A stretch of DNA of 64,000 bases from Cylindrobasidium torrendii FP15055 ss-10 (Eukaryota; Basidiomycota; Agaricomycetes; Agaricales; Physalacriaceae), in the NCBI GenBank assembly GCA_000934385.1, contig KN880455.1, positions 1 through 64,000 on the forward strand, in the 5' to 3' direction. The notes under the pieces are model-generated. The model did no database searches. It saw nothing but the letters and a program-made list of their open reading frames with translations, and was not told the DNA's origin. The position numbers and the translations under genes are program-made. Positions within the stretch are counted from its first letter, which is position 1; each line of letters starts with the position of its first letter. Positions 1 to 10,637 of this stretch are shown piece by piece.

Positions 1-405
1 ACAGTACCGGTACTTATGCTCGGTACCCATGTTTTGGGGGTTAGGTCCGCCACCCTAGTCGGGACTGAAGCTGAAGCGCTGAAGCCTCGTCACTCGGAAC
101 TCCCCTCTGCGCAGGCCCCAGTGCTCAATATTCAATGCCAGAGGGCGCGGTCTGCACTGCGTCGAGCTCGTGAGGCTTTTGGTAAAACTTAGTTTTTAAC
201 TTTTAGGTCCTTATCCTAGTGCTGCAATGACCTTGTAAAGCTACATCGCATTCGAAGCTACTGACTTGATTGAGAGATGAGGTGTATGCGTGCATCTGCC
301 ATCCCTTTTTCATGCTGGACCTCTGGCGTCTAGACACTGCCAAGAATGGGTCAAAACCAGCTACCATGTTGGCCATACGAAATTCTTTGTACAGTTGGGC
401 TTATT
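1..405. other. Window edge, no gene seen
   Basis: No reading frame here has gene-like composition. The stretch lies 3' of the minus-strand zinc-cluster gene and should hold its 3' untranslated region. Confidence 0.5.
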
Positions 406-3400
406 TTACCCATTGAACGACATGCCAAATTCCGCCAATGAGTCTGCAAATATACGCTCGGTGGTATCTGCCCACTGCCCACTGCCTGAATCCACTGCGG
501 GTAGCACATCCATTGCATTATGTGTCCAGTCACTTTCTGAGAATAAACTCAGGTCGGCGTCGACAAGTTGTGGATTCCACCAGGATTCTGCCTCGTTCGC
601 AGCTGGCCCGTTGGCTAGCATTTCCAGGTCGACGGTTCTATTGGGGGCTTGGTCAAAGCGATTTGGGAGGTCGGTGTGAGTGCTAGCCACAGGTTGCGTC
701 GAAGGCTCCGAGTTGCCACCAGACGCAGGATGTGCCCATAGCAGATGTCTTGGAGGCGCATTCCTTGATGAATGGAGTCCGAATATTGACGGAGCAAGAC
801 CAGAGAATGTTGGATCCAGAACTGAGATGTCGAGCCTCTCCGTGATGCCGTTTCCCGAGGACGCTGGAACATATCCAGAGGGTGGAATGTGGAATGGAGG
901 GCTTTTTTCGTTGGTCGCTTGCATGAGATCTAAATGTAAAGCCTCGCGGGGCAGGTTTGCCAAGTATTTGAGTGTGTGTCTGCATAGAGATCAGCGCAGA
1001 GCTGTGCGAGGAGAAGGAATTCACATCATCCTCCCACAAATGTTGAAGCTAGTGCACAGTCCATCAACAATTTTTTTCTTTCGCAAAAGCATGGATAGCC
1101 AGACTAACTCAACCAGTGACTCGTGCAGAACCCATAGAATCCTCCAGATATCGACGAGATCCCGGTCTGTCGAGCTGATTGACATGCCCGCAGATCTCCT
1201 TAGCCGTATGTTGGTCACCAAAACAATCCCGGACGCAAAGGCGACCATCTGCCTACTTGTTCAAAGATGGAAAAATATTCGAGTTAAGACTTACATCCGC
1301 GATAAAGCAGGGTTGCCGTTCCTTTCTTTTCATAGCCTCCAGCAACCTGCCTACGCTTCTTGCTGCATTCATGCAGATGGCGCGAGATGGCAATGTTTGC
1401 GGTGATCCAAGTATTTGCAGATACGGACGATGCACATGAATCTGCAGGTCATAGTAAAGGATGTACAACGCTGAAGTGGGCAATGCCCATTCCGCGTTAT
1501 CGAGGGTCTTCTCGTCCCAGCGCACTGTGAACGAGCGTCAAAGTTGGAGCAGTTAACAGACGCTAGTAGTTATGTGGCTTACAATGCGCTGGAATGGCAC
1601 CGAACCACGCATTCAGCATACTGTCAATCACTGCAATGCGCTCCTCGTCATTCAAATTCGATGCACGCTTGCTCTTCCTCGAAGCGTATACCGTATTGAT
1701 GGCATACGAATATAACGGTACTAGACGCACAGTGTGTAGAAATGCAGCCATCTTCGTCGGCGTCGGCGTCGTGCCACCAGAAAAATGAGCCTCCAAGAAC
1801 TCATCGTCACAGTCTATGGGGAGATCCAGGTCGATGCTGGGGAAGAATCAGCTTGTGGGTTCAAACAAGCCAGGAAAGGGACGCCGGGCCTGTGGAAGAA
1901 TGAATGCTCACTCCTCGTCTCGTATAGCGCATGGCCGTCCGAAGTAAAGTGCCATATATCGATCCAAGAAAATGAGCGCCCAGAAAGTTCGTTTCTTGAT
2001 TTCATCCTCTATGGTTGGATCCTATCAGCCGTGTCAATAAATGCGCGTACACCTGCTACAGTCTCTGCATACCTTCCCACCAAGACCACGCCGATGCATG
2101 CCCAGCTCAAGCGCGTATCTAACTCCTAGTCCAATCATAGACCAGTTGGCTTGAGGCGCGGACGTTCCCATTGCATAGTAGGTGAACAACTACATCGACT
2201 TCAGCATCGGTAGGATGTAAGAGTTGCGAGTCATTGTCCAGTGAGATTCCGGGCCTCCAAGAGAATGGAACCTACGCAACAGAATTGCACATCGTGCAGG
2301 GTGGGCGCACTGAACAACGCGCGGGGTAATGCCATGATCTGACTGAAGAATTTCCAGCCTGCCGAATGCCTACTCAATCCTGGCCCTACACCTGGAAGTA
2401 TCGAAGAGTCCGCCGACAAGTTCGGTGCGCTCCCTTTCGCGCGCGCCTCGGCAACTTCGGAATCGAGGAAGACGCGAGGATCATCAGAGTGTCGGCTTGC
2501 TATCGCGCAAACACCCAGGACGACGAAACCAAAGCTGTTGTCGACATACTGAAGGCCTGTCTTGAGGTCTCGACGAAAATCTGCTTCGTGTATGAAAGGC
2601 AAGATGGGGACCATAATCGCGTGTTGAAAGTAGATATCCACAAGACTGTCGAGCAAATCATCGGGCGGGAATGTTAGGTCGTGTGGCTTGAGAACGGTAC
2701 CGGACTCCCAGTGGTGCATCGACCAGTAGTGGGACAAGGGATCCATTACTGGTGTCTGGGGCGTCATTTGAACGAGCTTACATATGTAGGCTACGTTGCT
2801 CGAGCAGCCAAAGTAGCGGCCTTGTTTGTTAAGGGAAAAGCCCTCGAAATCGTTCACCATGGCTTCGAAGTCGTCAAGCTGCGCATCGTCTGTACCATTG
2901 CCTGCATTACGTTGCTCTGGGTTAGTGGCATTGCCTTGTTCACGACTACTCCCGGGAGATGAGTTGCTGCTGCTGCTGACAGGATTGGCCATGACGCTGA
3001 TGTTGCTGTTGTTCTCCACTGCCTGTGTGAGTGCTTGGACCTTTTTTCTGGATGCTGTCAGTCATACGCCTACTTGAACAGCGCAGACGACCAACCGTTC
3101 CTCCCGTAATGCGTGTTCGAGCTCTTTGACCCGTTTATCTAAGCTGTGGGCGGATTAGACAACAAAAGCCATGGTAATTCGAGACTAACTGTGCCTTCCC
3201 TCGAGGTTTCTACCGTTTTGACCATCTATCAGCATGGAAGCCAAAGAAGAACAAAGGCTGGAGCGCACCTGCGCTTGCTCATGGGTGCACTTTTGATGAT
3301 TCATCTTGCAGTTCGTGCATGGGTCGCCATCTTTCTTGTTATTGGAGCTGTCGCCTTTACGTTCGTAAGTTGCATTCTAGTTCCGTCCAATACACGATGG

Positions 3401-3540
3401 AAACACACATTTGACTGTCAGGCAGGGAGTCAGAAAGCGCCCAGGTAAGTACTTTTGCGCGCACTTTTCCTCTTTTTACAGAAATCGCAAGAATTTCCCA
3501 TGCGCGTGCGGGGTATTGGGACCATGTCCTCGTCGTCCAT
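406..3540 (-). CDS. Zn2Cys6 fungal-specific transcription factor
   Basis: Predicted nuclear regulator that binds DNA through an N-terminal binuclear zinc cluster. The start is the ATG at 3540, giving MDDEDMVPIP. The cluster forms only by joining exon 1 (3465-3540), a 6-nt exon (3409-3414) and exon 3 (from 3354). This reads CDFCKKRKIKCDSSNN and then CTNCKMNHQKC, a perfect C-x2-C-x6-C-x11-C-x2-C-x6-C. A short coiled-coil-like LDKRVKELEHALRE follows, then the middle homology region (Fungal_trans family). Signature pieces of that region are ALELGMHRRGLGG, KKRTFWALIFLDRYMALYFG, GRPCAIRDEE and the LPIDCDDEF segment. The Ser/Pro-rich C-terminal exon ends at the TAA at 406. I estimate about ten exons; those after exon 3 were read as pieces and not all junctions are fixed. 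No pathway can be assigned, although a cellulase gene lies directly upstream on the same strand. Confidence 0.85.
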
Positions 3541-4058
3541 TGTAGTGGATAGCAATATCCCAACGCAAATTTGAAAGCTCTCAACGTCAGAAGTGGCCAA
3601 GATACGGCAGGTATTTGTAGATGACAAGACCAGGAATGAGCTTAGTGATGGGATGAGCTCAAAGTTCAAACAAGTACGCCGGTCCGGCAGCACTACGTGA
3701 AACCAAGATCGACGGCGCATAGCCGATTGCAACTGAGGCTGCTCGTGGTCGCCTTTGGGTCATTGGCTTTGGTATGAGGTATCCCAACAGAGCAAATTCT
3801 CAATTCCCACTTTTCAACGCGTATAAGGCGGCTCAATAATATAGAGCAAGCGCGACCGACTCCAACTCTCAATTCTCTACCAAGTCACAACCACCAGTGG
3901 CAGCAGTCGGGAGACATGAAAGGGTATGCATTTTCAGGCCAATGAAGTACGATTCCTATACAACCACATTTTGTAGAGACACCTGTAAAGACCGGGGCAA
4001 CTTCATGTATATAGCACACTTGTTGATATAATAAATGATACAATGATTGTGAACGCGT
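3541..4058. other. Intergenic region with a plus-strand core-promoter look-alike
   Basis: This is the promoter side of the zinc-cluster gene and the 3' side of the GH6 gene. On the plus strand there is a TATAAGG near 3824, a pyrimidine/CAA-rich leader and an ATG at 3916. A possible intron then leads to a very short frame that ends at about 4030. I do not call this a gene. Confidence 0.4.
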
Positions 4059-5440
4059 TTAGAAGGCGGGGTTGGCGTTCTTGATGAGGTCCTCGAAGAA
4101 GGCCTGGTGCCAAGTGCCGGCCTCGGGGGAAGGCTTGAAGGCTAGAAAGAGAGTACGGTCAGAATCCAAGATGCTGCCGATTAGGTAGTGAACGCACCAT
4201 CCTCTTTGCCGCAGAAGGAATCGTAGCGGACGGCGCTAGAGTCGGAGGTACCGTCAGATTCACCTCCAGGCTTGACCCAGACGAAGGCATCAGCGCGGTC
4301 GCTGCCAGTGTCCGAGGTGGGGCGAACTCCGAAGCCAGCGCCCTTGACGTTGCACCAGTCACCCCACTCCTCGCGGAGGCCTTGGACACCGTTCCTGCTG
4401 GTGTCGACGATAAAGTGGTTGGGAAGACCAGCGGCCTCGAGGGCATCACCAAAGTACTGGGTGTAGCGCTCCTCATCCTGGGAGGTGTTGTACTGGCCAT
4501 CGGGGTCGTTCTCAAACTCGCCAGGGTTCTTGCTCCAGGCGTTCCAGCCAGCGACGTTGGAGGAAACACCGTGCACAATCGCCGGGGATCCAGCGGCCTT
4601 GTAAACGGCCGCGAGTTCCTCAGCTCCCGGCTCTATATGAGTTATCAGAATGTCGAATATTTCGAGAGCTTGAGGATATAACTTACTCAGGTTGTCGTTC
4701 CAGCCGAGCCAGCCACCGTGGCCAGCGTCGATGTAAGCAGCAACGTTGGGGAAGTTGAGCTGCTCGAGAGCGTACGCAACACCGTCACGGTATCCGGACG
4801 CGGAGTCCTGGCAGGTTGTGAGGTCGATGTTGGTGACCAAGTTGGGGAGCGAGTCAGGCTCGATAATAGCCGCAATGGCGATGTTGGGGTTGGCGGCAAT
4901 GATAGCAGCAATGGCTATGGGTTATTTCAGGACTTTACTTCTCTTCCTCAGAGAAGAGTACTCACGGTCAATGTACTCGCTCTTGTATCTATCCAGCTCT
5001 CCGACGGCGAGTTCACCGTTCGATGCCTTGGCAGCGCAGTCACGTCCGGGAAGGTCGTAGATGACAACGCCGAAGATCTCAGAGCAGTCAGCCTCCTGGA
5101 GGTAGCCCTCGAAAGTCTCAATGGTCGAGATGGTGTCGCTGAGGAGGCATTCAGAATGGTTGTTTCTCAAAAGCGGAAAGAGAACTCACAGCCAGAGGAA
5201 AGTTCCGACATCAGCGACAGCAGCAGCCGCGGAAGCAAGCGAAGAGTCGGTGAGGTTGGCAGCAGCGGCTTCAACCTCAGCGCGGTACTTGCTGTTGGCG
5301 TGGAGGGTGCGGCCCTCGAAGGGGTTCTCCGACTGGGTGATGTTCACGGGAGCATCGCAAGCAGCCCGCTTTTTGAGGACTGAGGGTGCAGCAAGTGCGG
5401 CGGTGGCTCCGAGAGTGAGAGAAAGGATAGCGGACTTCAT
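4059..5440 (-). CDS. Glycoside hydrolase family 6 cellobiohydrolase, secreted, no CBM1
   Basis: Secreted GH6 enzyme, expected to release cellobiose from non-reducing ends of cellulose by inversion. Exons: complement(4059..4141, 4198..4632, 4687..4914, 4966..5138, 5190..5440), 389 residues. All four introns are 51-56 nt and in phase. Residues 1-25 are a signal peptide plus a short propeptide ending in LKKR. The catalytic region shows VVIYDLPGRDCAAKASNGE, which holds the Asp matching the general acid of Trichoderma Cel6A, and IIEPDSLPNLVTN, the second conserved Asp. Further family landmarks are YIDAGHGGWLGW, FIVDTSRNGVQG and the WVKPGGESDG loop. The protein starts almost at the catalytic core. 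The N-terminal cellulose-binding module and linker usual in Cel6A are absent, as in the CBM-less Cel6 proteins of some Agaricales. A TATATAA sits about 80 nt upstream of the ATG. Confidence 0.95.
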
Positions 5441-5516
5441 TTTGATGGAAGCCTGGGAAGGAATGAGAGCTGTAGGAGACTGTGAGAGTGCTGAAGATGA
5501 TGGTTGCTAATAGTCG

Positions 5517-5527
5517 GCTTATATACT
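5517..5527 (-). promoter_or_regulatory. TATA box of the GH6 gene
   Basis: Read on the minus strand this is AGTATATAAGC, about 80 nt before the GH6 start codon at 5440. That is a normal distance for a strongly expressed secreted fungal protein. Confidence 0.55.
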
Positions 5528-6497
5528 GTCTGGCCTATAATTTTACTTGGCCGTGATCTTCTGTTGGAGGATGCTCCTCAACCTAAGAGCAGGCCGGAAA
5601 CTCGTCGGTCTGCAGAATTGCATGGAATTTGAGGCAATTTTCCGAAGTTCTTCAAGCCGAAAGGTCACAAGGCCGGGGAAAGAGGCTCGAGAGTCCCTGA
5701 CGCGAAGCACAGTTGATGAGCCGTTGTATAGAGCTTGATAGCGCGTGCGAGCCTATCATCGTCGTCTATCACTGTGGTGCCTCAAACGCTGGAATCAGTA
5801 CGAGCTGTGGCGTCTACAACGGTCACTGGTCAATGCTGTATGAGAAAATCTTTGAATTTGGCCCTATGCGTCCAGCGAATCGAGAATTCTAAGATGGTCT
5901 CGAAGAATGGTGTGGCGAGGACGATGTAAACTCGGATTACTGCTCCACGAAGCACCCGCGTCGGTATATTGCTGGTGCAATGAGCCGACTGCACAGCCGG
6001 TACATAATCGGATAATAAGTCTTCAAGAGCACAAAGGCGCTGTGATGGTCGCGACGAAGTAACATAATCCAGTCGCAATGCCTAAGAAGTCGCCGAAGAC
6101 GACCCCGGGGCTACTACCAAGTATTCGAGAGGTCACGGAACATAGAGGGTTGTTGATGGGCGGGACTCACTCCCAATACAGTACACAGAAACGGAGAAAT
6201 GGCGTCAAACCAGAGAGGATTGCGGAGTATTCGTGTGCGCGACGGATGCGTCTCAAGGTATTATTCGGGGTCGTATCAGCATGTCATGTCGAAAATATTT
6301 CTTGTCATCGGCGCCATGTCTCGAAATGGAACAAGTAGAACGTCGAGCCTTTGTGGCGGTGGCAGGATGAGAAGTGCGATGATGATGATCGATCATCCCT
6401 TCGTCACGTTCAAACGTGAATGTTCTCGGCCATTCTGCTCTGCGCGCTCACTTTTATATAACGCAATTCCGATTTTCGCCAACGGGCTTGACCCATA
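5528..6497. other. Intergenic region between GH6 and Hikeshi genes
   Basis: About 1 kb between two divergently transcribed genes. The open frames here are short, disagree in codon use with the neighbours and resemble nothing I recognise. It probably carries both promoters. Confidence 0.5.
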
Positions 6498-7145
6498 ATG
6501 TTTGGCTGTTGCGTTGCAGGTCGCGCTCTGCAGACAAATCTCGAGCTCATCGATGAGACTCATGCCGTATTCCAACTTGGAAGTGCAAGCACAATAAACC
6601 ACGTCTGTGTGTTTAGCACAGCGCCCTTGCCCGATGGATACGGTGCAGCTGTGCATTTTCACTGGCCAGGCAAAGGCTTCCAACTTCTCGGAATGTAGGT
6701 TTATTTATCATTGTCTTGGACGAACCTCACTTTACCAATGTGCGTCAGGCTCTCAAACGATAAACCTTCAGCCATATTCCGCCTTCGTGGTACATTCTCT
6801 TCCACTTCGTCATACGGGGCCGCTTTCAACACGGATACCCAATCCATGGGCGGAGACGTGACCGCCGCCCTTGGTCTCTCCATCGAGCCCATCCATGCTA
6901 TCGAGGCGCAATTACAAGCACTACCATCTGCGCTGGCGAAACCTAACGGTGGCCTTGCAAGTAATCCTACCCTTTTAGCGGAAAAAGTGGTCAAAAATCT
7001 CTTCAACTATCTCTCTGGATTCACTGGCGGCGGCGCCATGACCCCAGAAGTCGCCGTGCCCATGGGATACATCATCAAATGGTACGAAGGCTTCACAAAC
7101 AAAGTCAAGTTGAGCGGCTTGGGTTTCTTGGAAAACGATGATTAG
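6498..7145 (+). CDS. Hikeshi / OPI10 family protein
   Basis: Homolog of human Hikeshi (carrier that imports Hsp70 into the nucleus during heat stress) and yeast OPI10. Exons 6498..6694 and 6749..7145 give 197 residues, the same length as the human protein. The one intron (54 nt) is in phase and restores LLGMLSNDKPSAIFRL. The start MFGCCVAGRALQTNLELIDE and the segment SINHVCVFSTAPLPDGYGAA match the family's N-terminal domain. The C-terminal part keeps the VAVPMGYIIKWYEGFTNKVK region. The family function is well established in animals, whereas the yeast name comes from an inositol-overproduction phenotype. Role here is by homology only. Start chosen as the first ATG, with the exact family N-terminus. 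Confidence 0.93.
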
Positions 7146-7390
7146 GACGATGACCTGCCAAAGACACGGACTAGTAGCAAGACAACACGTCCCGTACTGT
7201 ATCGATACCCTTACTTGTAACCAACCTTGTAACTTTTCTGGCGAGAGGTGTACAATACCATGATTATGCCATGCATATGCTCACAGTAGGCTCACGACAC
7301 TGGTTCGCAAACAGCTATGTTGAGGCCAACGACGATGATAAAGTCATGGTACTGATACATTCATTGATGTCCAATCCAATTCTGGCGTAT

Positions 7391-8357
7391 CTACTGGGTA
7401 GCTTCAACAAGGCGCGCCTCAGCTTCTTTGAAGTTAACGACATTCCAGACGGCAGCCAGGTACTGAACACAAATGTTAGCGAGCGTAAAGAGCAATGAAA
7501 CAATTGCGTACATCAGGCTTGACGTTCTTGTACTGGAGGTAGAAGGCCTAATCAACGTGAGTAAGATATTGGCAGCATCTTCCAGACAAGGTGAACATAC
7601 ATGCTCCCAAATGTCGATGCCAATGATGGGGACGTGAGCTTAACAGATGTCAGCGAACTGTATCGCGAGAAGGAAAGGCTATACTAACTGAGAAGGGGAT
7701 CCTGGTTCGGGGTGGTGGCAATCTCCAGCTTCTTGGTGGACGGGTTGTAGCCCTAGATGGCGTCAGCTGCTGCACATAACGCGTGAACGATAGTCACGCA
7801 CCAACCAGCCCCAGCCGCTACCCTGCACGGCGGCGGTCTTGGTGTTGAATTCCTTCTTCAACGCATCGAGGGAGCCAAAGTCCGCCTCGATGGCAGTCTT
7901 GAGAGGGCCGTCGGTGAGCTTGCCGCCATCGCCATTGGCGGGAGCCAAGTTCTTCCAGAACAGGGAGTGGTTGATGTGTCCTGTAAGCAAGACTAGTCAG
8001 CCATGGAAGTTGACTTGTAGTGCGGACAACACGCACCACCACCGTTGAACTTGAGTGCAGATTGGAGCCTGATGGACTCCTTCACAGAGAGACCCTTGGA
8101 ATACGACTCTTCCGCGGCATTCAAGCCGTTCACATAGGTTTGATGGTGCTTTTGATGGTGCAGAGTCATAATCTCTTCAGAAATGTAGGGTTCCAAAGCC
8201 TAGCAAGCAGTCAGCATCCAAGAACCCCAGCGCAAATGGGTGAACGAACATTGTAAGCGTAGGGCAGCTCGGGGAGAGTGTGAATGCTAGCCGCCCTGGC
8301 CGCAAGCGAGCGGGAGAATGCGGGGCGCGAAACGGTGCGTGCAGCAAGAGCAAACAT
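7391..8357 (-). CDS. SOD2: Mitochondrial manganese superoxide dismutase
   Basis: Converts superoxide to hydrogen peroxide and oxygen in the mitochondrial matrix. Seven exons: complement(7391..7462, 7512..7547, 7601..7638, 7689..7752, 7802..7980, 8037..8199, 8250..8357), 219 residues. Every intron is 49-56 nt and in phase. The N-terminus [20 protein letters not shown] is Arg/Ser/Ala-rich without acidic residues, as in a matrix-targeting peptide. The metal ligands expected for the family are visible: His in [12 protein letters not shown], His in [12 protein letters not shown], and Asp and His in [21 protein letters not shown] is also conserved. Two exons are only 36 and 38 nt. Start is the first ATG before the targeting peptide. 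Confidence 0.96.
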
Positions 8358-8878
8358 ATTGAGGATTTGACAAGTGTAGTCGTAGTCAAAAGGCAAGCCT
8401 TATGAGAGTATCCGGTCAGCCACCTGCTTGAGCGTGTTTTGTCACATGCATCACGTGATGATGACATCATACCGGCCAGCGACTGGCCAATAGGCGTCCC
8501 GCCTTACATCCGTCACACCCAACGTCAAGACCGACAACATCCTGTTTCTGAATTTGGGCCAATGCCTCAGTAGTAAATTAAAGAGACTGCAGTCAGTTTA
8601 TTATGCGCTCCCACGCAGGCACCTCATGTGTTGAATCTTGAAGCTTGCTGTGACTATGGTGTACTTTATTACGATTATCTCTGCTTCAAACAACATCAAT
8701 AGACACCTGGTCCACACGACGTTGAACGTTCAACCAACGCTATGTTATTGATTGTACTAAGTAGTAGCATCAGAAAAGAGTTGTTCCGTGACTTGAGAAT
8801 ATAATATAAAGTGAATGATTTATGCTGGACCCATGGGACGGAAATATTATAGTTGCGGTAAGGCGTTGACAATGGTGC
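8358..8878. other. Intergenic region upstream of SOD2
   Basis: About 0.5 kb holding the SOD2 promoter and the 3' end of the next minus-strand gene. No gene is supported. Confidence 0.5.
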
Positions 8879-9807
8879 TTAGGACTTGAACAGACTGGGC
8901 GACGATCTAGCATTAGCTAGCCTTGAGTTTCCACTTGTCGAGCTCAAGCCTCTCGATGACGCCTCCCTACTACTGTGCTTCGAGTTTCTCGAGAATGTCG
9001 ACGCTCCCTCTGAGCGGCTACGCAGATGTGCCGACGTATCATCACTGGCATACTGCCTCTGCCTTGCCACACCATCCCGGCTCTTCGAACGACCATACCC
9101 TGGGTCTTTCTCGTTAGTATAGTACGACGACGCATTGCTGCCATTGCGAAGCAAGGCGCGCTTCTCGTTGTGTTGGTCATACGAAGCTCGTGCTGAAGTA
9201 GCTGAGCGTTTCAAGCCCTCGACAACGTCCAAGACCTTTGGAAGGGCCGTACGTCGCGCCGCTTCCGTAAAGCGACTAAACGCAGGTTGGTGCCCTTCCG
9301 GCGGCGGGGGCGCGGCCGCAGTGATTCGTCCATTGGACACAAATTCTCGGAACATCGATGGCTCCTTGGCTGGAACGGTTCTGCTGCGAGGTGTCACTGA
9401 ATCTATGGTGAGGTGAGTGGCGGGGCGGCATTTGGGTTAGTGACGAGCGCACCGTCTGCATATCCTCCCGGGCGGTCAAAGATTGGCTCTTTGCGGAGTG
9501 GGCCTGCAATGTCATAGTCGGTCCCTGGTACGCCCACGAATTTTTGGTTGGTCTTGGGGTCGGTGTAGGTGTAGGTACGCGTGTCGGCGTCGTATGCGGT
9601 TCGTTTCAATCCGCCCAGGCGGTAATGATCCTGAATCGTAAGATGAGTTTCGCTCATAGAGTAATGGGAAGCGTACATCGTCAAATTGTGTCCAGCGACC
9701 CATGGCTGAGCACTGAGTACTGGGTTGTGGTAGTAAGAGGCCAAGAGCCGACTCGTGGCTGGGGCAATGGATATGGGCGGATGACGCATTTCATATTCCC
9801 GCAGCAT
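8879..9807 (-). CDS. Hypothetical protein, disordered Ser/Arg-rich C-terminus
   Basis: Not recognised. Exons complement(8879..9402, 9453..9807) encode 292 residues. The 50-nt intron (GTGCGC...CATAG) closes in phase to read GGYADDSVTPRSRTVPAKEP. The N-terminal 120 residues look folded (LTIQDHYRLGGLKRTAYD, TYTYTDPKTNQKFVGVPGTD). The second half is rich in Ser, Arg, Asn and Ala (for example SKHSSREASSRGLSSTSGNS) and probably disordered. There is no signal peptide or membrane segment. It lies 130 bp downstream of the next gene on the same strand. Start is the ATG at 9807, the first in the frame. Confidence 0.6.
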
Positions 9808-9938
9808 GTGTGGGTCAGCGCTTGAAGCCTTCGACTAGGACTCGCTTGGGATTCCACTCGTTGTTGGATATAGACAAGACCACCATAGCACCGATACTCC
9901 GAGAAAGAACAAGACGAGCTCGTGTAGTCATAAAAGTG

Positions 9939-10637
9939 TCATGATTTTTGTCGTTGAAGGTAGGCAACAATCCAGTGTCTATAGACAGCATAGAACAGTA
10001 GGGCAGAGACCATGACGCTGGGGATAATGACCTTTGCGCCCAGCGCAGAGGTTTCGTGTTCAACCTAGACATATAAGCCAACAGATTGATGAGATACTGG
10101 ACAAGGACTTACAACCGATGTAAACGGGGACAGTATGGGGATCGTAAAGTGCGATGGAAGGAGCCAGTGGTGGTGCTTTGGTTTGGGTTCGTTGTATCGC
10201 AGACCCATGTAGACCACAAGCAGGCATAATAGAGCTATTGTGGCAAAAAGTGCCCACTGATGGAGGTGAGTACTCAGTAAAGGCAGGGCACACAGAGCGC
10301 GCACTAAGAGTTTCTCCATTCGTAATAGCTTGTCTTCGTTTGCGCGCATGAGGTTCGAGCGTTCACGCTATATAGAATGAGTATATTCCCTACGCAGATA
10401 TGATACACCACGCACCTCTCGCTTCATATCCTCTGAGTACGACATTGCACGCATCTCTTTGTGGTGATCTGTACGCGCCTTGAGCAACGCTTCAGCCGTC
10501 AGAGCGCGCGCGGCCCAGTATTGCTCGATTGCCGTGCGAGGCGTGATGTCGTTGACATTGAGCGACGTTACATCCTTCGTCCTGCGAGGAGAGGTTGCAC
10601 TTGATGTTACAGACATGGTATTTGAGCTTGTCGCCAT
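9939..10637 (-). CDS. Small two-helix membrane protein of unknown function
   Basis: Not recognised. Four exons, complement(9939..10064, 10113..10256, 10305..10367, 10416..10637), encode 184 residues; all three introns are exactly 48 nt and in phase. A Ser/Thr-rich start is followed by a charged, probably coiled-coil stretch (RTDHHKEMRAMSYSEDMKRE, RANEDKLLRMEKLL). Next comes a membrane helix (LFATIALLCLLVVYMGL), a His/Lys loop and a second helix (VIIPSVMVSALLFYAVY). The protein ends at YLQRQKS. The layout of cytosolic coiled coil plus membrane hairpin resembles ER or organelle membrane adaptors, but this is only an architectural impression. Start chosen at the MATSSN ATG, because the frame upstream reads like leader sequence. 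Confidence 0.65.
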
